DNA from: Alkalicoccus luteus | GTDB taxonomy: Bacteria; Bacillota; Bacilli; Bacillales; Salisediminibacteriaceae | Strand: one strand, 5' to 3' | NCBI GenBank assembly: GCA_052061695.1 | Contig: JBPZEY010000001.1 | DNA: 64,000 nt | Part shown: positions 49,579 through 57,776 of the stretch, piece after piece | Position numbering within the stretch: position 1 is the first letter of the stretch | How the letters are laid out: each line of letters begins with the position of its first letter | Notes under the pieces: model-generated | Database searches by the model: none | Seen by the model: the letters and a program-made list of their open reading frames with translations, nothing else | Told to the model about the DNA's origin: nothing | Position numbers and translations under genes: made by a program

Positions 49579-51651
49579 CTACTGACGGGATTTTTTTACG
49601 AGCATAAATTCATATGGCTCCAAGTGCATAAATTCACCTTCGAGCGGCACGCGCTCCACTTTTTTATTTGATACGAGCAGGCGCCAAATACCCGAAGCAG
49701 GAAGCTGCAGCTCATAGCGGCGCTTCGTTGGATTCACATAAAATGCGATGTCCCCTTCCGCTGCAAGCAGCAAAAATCCGAACACCGGGGCAGGCGTACT
49801 TAAAACATGAAGTCTGCTGCGAACAGATTCAGCAGAGCGAAGCCGGAAGACACCGTATTTTTTCCGGATAGCAATCAGTTCTTTTACCGTATCAATGTGC
49901 GGATCATATTCGGTGCGGCGCTCCCAGTCCAGCTGGTTGATGCGGTCACCGGAGATGTAGCTGTTCCCTTCCCCGAATTTTGTCCGGAAAAACTCCTGAC
50001 CTGCATGAAGAAACGGAACACCCTGGCTGATGAGAACGAGCGCCGAAGCAAGCTCATGCATCGCTCTGCGGTCCGCCTCGCTCTCCGCTTCGTTTGAGCG
50101 CCGCAGCCTGTCCCACAGCGTATGATTGTCGTGGCACTCGACATAATTAACCGTCTGTGTCACTTCAGAAACGTGCGGCTCTGCCCACTCCATCGTATCG
50201 GCAGATCCTTTCACGAGCTGGGGCATCCGTTCAATAAAGCGGCCCTTTCCATTTACAAATCCGAAGTCATTAAAATCAAACAATCCTCCTTTAACCGTGT
50301 CTCTGAAAAAGTCATTGAAGAACCGGACTTCCGGCACATCTCCCGCCTGCGTATTAACCGTTTTTTGATCGGAGGCGAGGGCCGTCGGCAGGTCCCATCC
50401 TTCTCCAAGCAGGACAACCGGGATGCTCTCCTCCTGGCAGCGTGCTGATATCAGCCTCATGGTCAGCTTGTCGAGTGCCCCCATTAAATCAAATCGAAAG
50501 CCGTCGAGTCGGAAGTGTGTCAGCCAGTAGTCGATCGTGTCCAGAATAAATTTTCTCGCCATATGGCGCTCAGATGCAAAGTCGTTGCCGACTCCCGTTC
50601 CGTTGCTCGGGGATCCGTCCAAATGAAAGCGAAAGTAATAGCCCGGCACCAGCTTTTCAAAGGAGGATTCTTCACGGATGAATACGTGATTGAATACGAC
50701 ATCGGCAATGACGCCAAGTCCCTCGTCATGAAAAGCATCTATCATCTCCTGAAGCTCGCGTACCCGGCAGAGCGGATCCTGCGGGTCCGTTGCGTAGCTG
50801 CCTTCCGGTACTTGAAAGAAAAGCGGATCATAGCCCCAGTTATAATAGTCGTCCGGATGATTGTCATCGACCCGTGCAAAATCATTAAACGGCAGACATT
50901 GCACATGGGTGACACCGAGCTCTTTGATATAGCTTAAGCCGGTACTGTCTCCGCTGCTGTTCACCGTTCCCCGTTCCGTCAACCCTTTGTACTTCCCTTT
51001 CCATGTGACTCCGCTGTCGGGATGAATCGTGGCATCGCGGATATGAAGTTCATAAATGATGCTGTCCTGCGTATGCTCTATAAATGGACGTCCAGAGGCG
51101 TCCTCCCGGCTCTGCGGGTGATAGACGACCGCTTCTTCACCATTGGCAGTCAACGCCTTCGCATATGGATCGACAGCCACGACCTCCTCGCCGTGGATGA
51201 AACATTCATATAAATAGGGTGTGCCGGAAAGGTCTCGGTCAGCCCATGCTTCCCATGTTCCGTTCGCATTGATCACCATATCTTTTTTGGATTCCCCGAT
51301 TTGCACTGAAACAGCTTCTGCACAGGGCGACCACATACGAAAAACGGTTACGCCGTTTTCAAGCACAGCGCCAAGTCTCTCCAAATCTCCAGGAAATTCT
51401 GCGTCGAATGCCGGGTCCCGGACGATACGGCGCAGATACACCGGGGCTTCAGCTGCTCCAAGCTTCAACCGCATGCTGCGTTCGACCGGCAGCAGATCGG
51501 TACAGCGGTACACCGCTGTTTCATGATCAAGCGCCTTTTCGTAATACAAGCTGTAAGTAAGACCGCTCTCCGACATTAATTCTGCCCTGTCCTCAAAACG
51601 GTCTGCTTCTATCGTCACAATGTGACGTTCATCAAGCCATGCTTTCATCAT
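49579..51651 (-). CDS. amyX: Type I pullulanase (debranching enzyme)
   Basis: About 690-aa GH13 debranching enzyme hydrolysing alpha-1,6 links in glycogen or pullulan. N-terminal region, then CBM48-like VFRMWSPCAEAVSVQI, the type I signature YNWGYDP, the GH13 elements DGFRFDLMGAL (nucleophile Asp), GEGWDLP (acid/base Glu) and VECHDNHTLWD. Start at the ATG with AGGGTGG upstream; the upstream ATG has no site. It is divergent from glgB and separated from it by about 200 bases containing a palindrome. In B. subtilis amyX and the glg operon are far apart; here they form one locus for glycogen turnover. Confidence 0.95.
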   Translation of the reverse strand: MMKAWLDERHIVTIEADRFEDRAELMSESGLTYSLYYEKALDHETAVYRCTDLLPVERSMRLKLGAAEAPVYLRRIVRDPAFDAEFPGDLERLGAVLENGVTVFRMWSPCAEAVSVQIGESKKDMVINANGTWEAWADRDLSGTPYLYECFIHGEEVVAVDPYAKALTANGEEAVVYHPQSREDASGRPFIEHTQDSIIYELHIRDATIHPDSGVTWKGKYKGLTERGTVNSSGDSTGLSYIKELGVTHVQCLPFNDFARVDDNHPDDYYNWGYDPLFFQVPEGSYATDPQDPLCRVRELQEMIDAFHDEGLGVIADVVFNHVFIREESSFEKLVPGYYFRFHLDGSPSNGTGVGNDFASERHMARKFILDTIDYWLTHFRLDGFRFDLMGALDKLTMRLISARCQEESIPVVLLGEGWDLPTALASDQKTVNTQAGDVPEVRFFNDFFRDTVKGGLFDFNDFGFVNGKGRFIERMPQLVKGSADTMEWAEPHVSEVTQTVNYVECHDNHTLWDRLRRSNEAESEADRRAMHELASALVLISQGVPFLHAGQEFFRTKFGEGNSYISGDRINQLDWERRTEYDPHIDTVKELIAIRKKYGVFRLRSAESVRSRLHVLSTPAPVFGFLLLAAEGDIAFYVNPTKRRYELQLPASGIWRLLVSNKKVERVPLEGEFMHLEPYEFMLVKKSRQ

Positions 51652-51727
51652 CCTGCCCACCCTCATCTCTTCGAATTCTGTTCCATGCTATTCCCTTTTC
51701 CGACAGGTTTCAAGCCAAAGCATAAAA

Positions 51728-51741
51728 TGAATGATCATTCA
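51728..51741. promoter_or_regulatory. Perfect 14-bp palindrome between amyX and glgB
   Basis: TGAATGATCATTCA, in an AT-rich segment about 75 bases upstream of amyX and 110 upstream of glgB. It resembles TetR-type operators (e.g. the TGAATGA half-sites of Bacillus FadR). No regulator gene is next to it. Confidence 0.55.
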
Positions 51742-51852
51742 ATAATTTTCTAAATTTAATTAAAATTCATACAGGACTTTTTCCTATTAAAATCGAATAA
51801 GTGTAGTATGCGTTTTTACGCGTTGATTCCTATGAAAGGAGGAATGCCCTGC

Positions 51853-53763
51853 ATGCAAAACCTCATTACGGAAGATGACATTTACTTGTTCCATCAGGGT
51901 ACTAATTATTTCTCCCACCGGATCCTTGGCTGTCATCCTCATCAGGAAAATGGCGTACATGGTTTCCGTTTTGTTGTATGGGCTCCACACGCTAAATCTG
52001 TCAGCGTCACTGGCAGCTTTAACGACTGGGAGTGGGAAAGCCACCCGCTGGAGCCGTGCTCGGAAGCTGGCTTATGGGGCGCATTTTTTACCGACATTGA
52101 GGCCGGCGCTTCCTATAAATATGCCATCCGCCACGAAAATGGATGGAGCGGCCTGAAAGCGGATCCCTTCGCACGCCAGTCAGAGCTGAGGCCTGCGACG
52201 GCATCTGTCGTGCCGTATGACTATGACGGTTATACATGGAATGATACTGAATGGATGGCTTCGAAAGGGAAAACTCCCAGCTATGAAAAACCTGTAAACA
52301 TTTACGAAGTTCATTTCGGAACGTGGAAGCAGAAAGAAGATGGTTCGCTGTATACGTATACGGAGATGGCCGAGCTCCTGATTCCTTATGTAAAAGAAAT
52401 GGGCTACACCCACATAGAGCTGATGCCGCTCGCCGAACACCCCTTTGACTTATCCTGGGGCTATCAGATCACCGGATACTTTTCGGTGACAAGCCGCTAC
52501 GGGACCCCCAATGAATTTAAAGCATTTGTTGATGAATGCCACCAGCAGGGCATCGGAGTGATCATGGACTGGGTGCCCGGTCACTTCTGCCGGGATGACC
52601 ACGGTCTGCGCATGTTCGACGGCGAGCCGTTGTTTGAATATGCAGATATTGAAAAAGCGGACAAACCATCCTGGGGGACGCTCACGTTCGACTTTGGCAG
52701 ACCGGAGATTCAAAGCTTCCTCGTCTCCAATGCGCTGTTCTGGTTTGAAGAGTGCCACGTTGACGGTATCCGCGTTGATGCTGTGGCAAGTATGCTGTAT
52801 TTAAACTTCGACCGCGGGGACGATAAACCGAAGCTTTATAACTCGTACGGGGGCGAAGAGAATCTCGAGGCACTTGCCTTTCTGCGAAAGTTGAACGAAG
52901 CCGTCTTTGCCTTTAATCCCGATGCGCTCATGATGGCAGAAGACAGCTCCGACATTCCGCTCGTCACAGCTCCGACCTATACAGGCGGTCTAGGCTTCAA
53001 CTATAAGTGGAATATGGGCTGGATGAACGACATGCTGAAGTATATGGAATATGATTCCTATTACAGGAAATGGCACCACAACCTGCTGACATTTTCCTTT
53101 ATGTATGCTTTCAGTGAAAACTATGTACTTCCCCTATCCCATGATGAAGTTGTCCACGGGAAAAAGGCACTTGTCGATAAAATGCCGGGAGATCAATGGC
53201 AGCAGTTTGCCCAGCTGCGGCTGCTGTATGGATATAAGATAGCTCACCCGGGAAAGAAGCTGCTGTTTATGGGCGGGGAGTTTGCCCAATACGCCGAATG
53301 GCGTGACCAGGAGGGGCTTGACTGGCTCCTGCTCGACTACCCGCTGCACGATGCGATGAAGTCCTACGTGAAGGAACTGAATCACCTTTACAAAGACTAC
53401 CCTGCTCTGCATGAGCTGGACCATGACGGCAACGGATTTGAATGGATCGATCCGCACAACAGCGAACAAAGTGTTATTTGTTTTCAGCGTAAATCACGCA
53501 AGCCCGAGGAGACGCTGCTCGTTGTCTGCAACTTTACGCCGGTCGTTCACTACGACTACAAAATCGGCGTACCGGAGCCAGGTACGTATGAAGAAGTTTT
53601 TAATTCAGATCTGGACCGTTACGGTGGCTCTGGACAGGTGAACGAAGAGAAGCATTTCAGCTTTCCTGAGCAATGGCACAGTATGCCGCAGCATATTCAA
53701 ATAAAAGTGCCTCCCTTTGCGGTCTGCATTTTTCAGAAATCAAAAGCTGCCCGCCGCTCGTAA
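51853..53763 (+). CDS. glgB: 1,4-alpha-glucan branching enzyme
   Basis: Introduces alpha-1,6 branches into glycogen. 636 aa. CBM48 N-domain (FRVWAPHAKSVSVTGSFNDWE), GH13 barrel with DGIRVDAVASMLYL (nucleophile), EDSSDIP (acid/base) and LPLSHDEVVHGK. ATG at 51853 has AAAGGAGG about ten bases upstream; earlier ATGs in the frame are close to or before it. First gene of glgB-glgC-glgD-glgA-glgP. Confidence 0.97.
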   Translation: MQNLITEDDIYLFHQGTNYFSHRILGCHPHQENGVHGFRFVVWAPHAKSVSVTGSFNDWEWESHPLEPCSEAGLWGAFFTDIEAGASYKYAIRHENGWSGLKADPFARQSELRPATASVVPYDYDGYTWNDTEWMASKGKTPSYEKPVNIYEVHFGTWKQKEDGSLYTYTEMAELLIPYVKEMGYTHIELMPLAEHPFDLSWGYQITGYFSVTSRYGTPNEFKAFVDECHQQGIGVIMDWVPGHFCRDDHGLRMFDGEPLFEYADIEKADKPSWGTLTFDFGRPEIQSFLVSNALFWFEECHVDGIRVDAVASMLYLNFDRGDDKPKLYNSYGGEENLEALAFLRKLNEAVFAFNPDALMMAEDSSDIPLVTAPTYTGGLGFNYKWNMGWMNDMLKYMEYDSYYRKWHHNLLTFSFMYAFSENYVLPLSHDEVVHGKKALVDKMPGDQWQQFAQLRLLYGYKIAHPGKKLLFMGGEFAQYAEWRDQEGLDWLLLDYPLHDAMKSYVKELNHLYKDYPALHELDHDGNGFEWIDPHNSEQSVICFQRKSRKPEETLLVVCNFTPVVHYDYKIGVPEPGTYEEVFNSDLDRYGGSGQVNEEKHFSFPEQWHSMPQHIQIKVPPFAVCIFQKSKAARRS

Positions 53764-53825
53764 ACAGGTACCGGAAAGACTCCTGACAGACAAAGGCATG
53801 CTTTATTCAAGAGGAGGAATTTGTC

Positions 53826-54962
53826 ATGAAAAAACAGTGTGTAGGAATGCTGCTGGCCGGCGGTGAAGGGAAAAGACTCGGCCTGCTGACGAAGGATTTG
53901 GCTAAGCCAGCCGTTCCTTTCGGAGGAAAGTACCGAATTATTGATTTTACACTCTCCAACTGCTCCAATTCCGGTATTCAGACAGTCGGAGTGCTGACGC
54001 AGTACTCTCCGCTCGCTCTGCATAAGCATATCGGCATTGGCAAGCCGTGGGACATGGACCGTCAGTTTGACGGCCTCACGATTCTTTCCCCATACACGGC
54101 TAAACGCGGCGGAAGCTGGTATTCCGGCACAGCAGATGCCATTTACCAGAACATTCATTACATCGATCAATACGATCCGGATTATATTCTTGTTATTTCC
54201 GGGGACCATATCTATCAGATGAACTACGATGATCTGATTCAGCACCATGAAGAAAAGCAGTCGGATGCAACCATTTCAGTGATTGAAGTGCCGTGGGAAG
54301 AAGCATCCCGCTTCGGTATTTTGAATACGAAGGACAATCTTGAAATTTACGAGTTTGACGAAAAACCGAAAGAGCCTAAAAACAATTTGGCCTCCATGGG
54401 GATTTATATCTTTAACTGGAAAACACTCCGCAGCTACCTCCTGGAGGATGCGGAAAAAACAGATTCCGACCACGACTTCGGTAAGGATATCATCCCAGCG
54501 ATGCTGAATGAAGGGAAGCGCATGTTTGCCTACCGCTTTGAAGGCTACTGGAAAGACGTAGGAACCATTCAGAGCTACTGGGAAGCGAATATGGATCTGC
54601 TTGAAGAAGATCTTTCCGTCTCCCTTAACAACAAAGAATGGCGCACGTATTCCCAGGACGTTAACTACCCGCCTCAATTTCTTGACAGCCGGGCTGTCGT
54701 CGAAAATTCCCTGATCAATTCCGGATCGTGGATCAGCGGCACCGTTAAGAACTCCATTTTGTTCCAATGCGTCGAGATTGGAACTGGCACGACTGTCAAT
54801 AAGTCGATCCTTCATCCGCACGTCAAAGTCGGCAGAAACTGCACGATCGAGCGGGCGATTATTATGGAAAACGTCGTGATTCCGGATAATACGGTGATTG
54901 ACGGAACGAAAGAACCCGAGCCGGTGGTCATCAACGACGAATACGTGGAACAGTTAACTTAA
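53826..54962 (+). CDS. glgC: Glucose-1-phosphate adenylyltransferase, catalytic subunit
   Basis: Makes ADP-glucose, the committed step. 378 aa. Nucleotide-binding LLAGGEGKRLGLLTKDLAKPAVPF, RIIDFTLSNCSNSGI, the substrate-binding FEGYWKDVGTI, and left-handed beta-helix repeats at the C-terminus. AAGAGGAGG precedes the ATG. It starts 62 bases after glgB and ends eight bases upstream of the glgD frame. Confidence 0.98.
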   Translation: MKKQCVGMLLAGGEGKRLGLLTKDLAKPAVPFGGKYRIIDFTLSNCSNSGIQTVGVLTQYSPLALHKHIGIGKPWDMDRQFDGLTILSPYTAKRGGSWYSGTADAIYQNIHYIDQYDPDYILVISGDHIYQMNYDDLIQHHEEKQSDATISVIEVPWEEASRFGILNTKDNLEIYEFDEKPKEPKNNLASMGIYIFNWKTLRSYLLEDAEKTDSDHDFGKDIIPAMLNEGKRMFAYRFEGYWKDVGTIQSYWEANMDLLEEDLSVSLNNKEWRTYSQDVNYPPQFLDSRAVVENSLINSGSWISGTVKNSILFQCVEIGTGTTVNKSILHPHVKVGRNCTIERAIIMENVVIPDNTVIDGTKEPEPVVINDEYVEQLT

Positions 54963-54976
54963 AGGAGGATGTGCCG

Positions 54977-56083
54977 ATGAATACACTGATGGGGCTTATT
55001 AACCTGGAGCATGAACATGATTTTCTTGAAGAGCTGACATACTTCCGCTGCGGAGCAGCTGCACCTTTTGCCGGACGATATCGGCTGATTGACTTTACGC
55101 TGTCGAACATGGTGAAAACACGCATTGAAGAAGTAGCAGTGTTTACGAATAAGAAATACCGGTCCCTGATGGACCATGTCGGCACCGGCGCCGACTGGGA
55201 GCTGGCAAGACGTCACGGCGGACTCTTCATTCTCCCTCCCGACTGGAATGATCCGACCGATATTTCAAGAGGGGATCTTCGCCATTTTCACAATAATCGG
55301 GATTACTTCCACCGCTCAAAAGCCGATCATGTTCTGGTGAGCGGCAGCCAGTTTATTGCAAACACGAATTTTGATGATGCGTTTCAGCATCACCTGGAAA
55401 CAGGCGCCGACGTCACGCTTATCAGCGTGCAGCTGAACGAGTCACTGCCGGAGCACGTTCCGCAGCTGAGGCTTGAGACCGATGGAGCTGGAAAAGTCAT
55501 TAACCTGACCAACGATCAGGAAAATATGCATGCGTTTACGAACGTCTATATCATCAAAAAAGAAGTGCTGCTCCGTCTCGTCGATCAATGCATCGCGTTC
55601 CATAAAGATCACTTTTTATTTCACGGAATTAAAGAAAATCTGCACGATCTACACGCAGAATATTTTCAATATGACGGCTACAGCTTCTTTGTCAATTCGA
55701 TCGAAAGCTTTTTCCGCCATAACATGAACCTGCTCGATCCCGATCCGTACCGCGAGCTTTTCTTCAAGAATGAATATGTGCAGACAAAAATCAGTAACGA
55801 GCCGCCGGTGAAATACCGCGAAACGGCCGATGTAAAAGATTCACTGCTTGCAAACGGAAGCGTTATCGACGGCGACGTGCATAACAGCGTGCTGTTTAGA
55901 GGCGTTCGGGTGAGAAAAGGCGCCGTCATAAAAAATTCGATTATTTTACAGCGCTGCATCATCGAAGAGGATGTTCATCTGGAAAACGTGATCCTCGACA
56001 AAGATGTCCGGATCAGCAGCGGTCAAACGTTTATTGGGTCCAAGGATAAACCGTTTGTAGTAGCAAAACGTAAACAGATCTGA
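54977..56083 (+). CDS. glgD: GlgD, non-catalytic/regulatory subunit of ADP-glucose pyrophosphorylase
   Basis: 368-aa GlgC paralogue. The N-terminal GGxGxRL loop is lost (MNTLMGLINLEHEHDFL), as in Bacillus GlgD, so it is a regulatory subunit that forms a hetero-oligomer with GlgC. RLIDFTLSNMVKTRI is retained. ATG at 54977 with AAAGGAGGATG upstream; a GTG six bases earlier overlaps this site. Confidence 0.96.
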   Translation: MNTLMGLINLEHEHDFLEELTYFRCGAAAPFAGRYRLIDFTLSNMVKTRIEEVAVFTNKKYRSLMDHVGTGADWELARRHGGLFILPPDWNDPTDISRGDLRHFHNNRDYFHRSKADHVLVSGSQFIANTNFDDAFQHHLETGADVTLISVQLNESLPEHVPQLRLETDGAGKVINLTNDQENMHAFTNVYIIKKEVLLRLVDQCIAFHKDHFLFHGIKENLHDLHAEYFQYDGYSFFVNSIESFFRHNMNLLDPDPYRELFFKNEYVQTKISNEPPVKYRETADVKDSLLANGSVIDGDVHNSVLFRGVRVRKGAVIKNSIILQRCIIEEDVHLENVILDKDVRISSGQTFIGSKDKPFVVAKRKQI

Positions 56084-56151
56084 TAGCAATGCGAAACAGG
56101 GGGCGTTCCGTCATCCAATTCGGGATACGCTTTCGTTACGTGCTTCGTAAA

Positions 56152-56178
56152 GAAGCCGGCGGGCCTTGCCTGCCGGCT
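56152..56178. repeat. Intercistronic hairpin between glgD and glgA
   Basis: AGCCGGC and GCCGGCT arms with GGGCC-like loop, without a T-tract. It may stabilise or separate the glgD and glgA portions of the mRNA. Confidence 0.5.
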
Positions 56179-56224
56179 CCTGCCCATTATCAATTACTTA
56201 TTCGTATCAGGAGGAGAGCAATTC

Positions 56225-57634
56225 ATGCGCACGATACTTTTTGCTGCTTCAGAATGTACCCCATTTATGAAAACCGGAGGATTGGCTGACGTTATCGGCT
56301 CGCTGCCGAGAGCATTGCAACAGGAGCGCGGAACAGAAGTACGCGTCATTCTGCCGCTTTATGAAGAGATGGATGATAAGTGGAAGGACCAGCTGGAAAA
56401 GGTAGCTGATTTTACAGTTCCGGTCGGCTGGCGCAACCAGCCTGCCTCCTTGCACCGCCTTGACCATGACGGCGTCACGCACTATTTCATCCGTAATGAG
56501 TTTTATTTTGGCCGTCAAGGCGTCTATGGATACTTTGATGATGGTGAGCGCTACGTCTTTTTCAGCCGAGCTGTGATCGAAGCAATTCCGCTTCTGGACC
56601 GGGATATCGACATTCTTCACGCGCACGACTGGCAGGCTGGACTTGCAGTTGCGTTCGCTAATATTATGCGTACCGACATTCGTACGGTCTTTACGATTCA
56701 CAATATTCAATATCAAGGCTGGATGACCCACGAAGCATTCAGCGATCTGATGAATATTGGGATGGAGCACTTTGCCGGCCTCGAATGGCACGGCATGATC
56801 AATTGTATGAAAGCTGCCCTGTTCCACGCAGATAAAATTACGACGGTGAGTCCTTCGTATGCGGAAGAAATTAAGCAGCCCTATTACAGCGAAGGGCTTG
56901 ATTCCATTTTGAACGACCGCTCCGCAGATCTGATTGGCATTATCAATGGAATCGACACAGATGAATATAATCCGCAGAAGGATCCGTACATTTACGCGCC
57001 ATATACCTCCTCCCGTGCAAAGAAGCGGGAAAATAAGCGGTTTCTCCAGCGTGAGCTCTGTCTGACAGAGGATCCGGATGTGCCTATGTATGCAGTCGTT
57101 TCACGACTTGTCGAACAAAAGGGCTTCCATCTGCTTGAACGTATCCTGGAGGAATTTCTGCAGGAAAACGTGCAGGTCGTTATGCTGGGAACCGGTGACT
57201 ATGCTTTTGAACAATCGTTTGCGTATTTTGCCAATAAATATCCGAATAAAATGTCGCTTCAGCTGAAATTCAGTGAAGCGGCTGCAAGACAGATTTATGC
57301 GGCGTCTGATTTCTTTATTATGCCGTCAAAATTTGAGCCTTGCGGGCTTTCCCAGCTTATCTCTCTGCAGTATAAGACGATTCCAATCGTCCGGGAAACA
57401 GGCGGCCTTCGCGACACCGTTCAGCCGTTCAACGAAGTAACCGGCGAAGGAAACGGCTTCAGTTTCGCTAACTACAACGCCCACGAGCTGCTGTATGCAA
57501 TGCGTTATTCGCTGCTCGCCTATCACCGGGATGACTTGTTTAAGCCGCTGTTAAAAAATGTTAATAAAAGCCGCTTCAGCTGGAAAGATTCAGCCAAGCT
57601 TTACAGCGGCGTGTATGCAGAGCTCGTTCCATAA
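56225..57634 (+). CDS. glgA: Glycogen synthase
   Basis: GT5 ADP-glucose-dependent glycogen synthase, 469 aa. N-terminal KTGGLADV (ADP-glucose-binding lysine), HAHDWQAGL, VFTIHNIQYQG, the C-terminal PSKFEPCGLSQL loop and RETGGLRDTV, all in order. AGGAGGAG precedes the ATG. It lies 141 bases after glgD. Confidence 0.98.
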   Translation: MRTILFAASECTPFMKTGGLADVIGSLPRALQQERGTEVRVILPLYEEMDDKWKDQLEKVADFTVPVGWRNQPASLHRLDHDGVTHYFIRNEFYFGRQGVYGYFDDGERYVFFSRAVIEAIPLLDRDIDILHAHDWQAGLAVAFANIMRTDIRTVFTIHNIQYQGWMTHEAFSDLMNIGMEHFAGLEWHGMINCMKAALFHADKITTVSPSYAEEIKQPYYSEGLDSILNDRSADLIGIINGIDTDEYNPQKDPYIYAPYTSSRAKKRENKRFLQRELCLTEDPDVPMYAVVSRLVEQKGFHLLERILEEFLQENVQVVMLGTGDYAFEQSFAYFANKYPNKMSLQLKFSEAAARQIYAASDFFIMPSKFEPCGLSQLISLQYKTIPIVRETGGLRDTVQPFNEVTGEGNGFSFANYNAHELLYAMRYSLLAYHRDDLFKPLLKNVNKSRFSWKDSAKLYSGVYAELVP

Positions 57635-57776
57635 AAGTAGTGCCGCACGAGCATCCGGCATGCACACCTTAAGTGACAATCAGAGCGCTCCGACCGCTCT
57701 TCACTGACCCGACGCTGTCCGCTGAGTAAACTCAAAACGGCCTGTGCGCCGTGGAATCGAAAGAGGAGGAACCATC

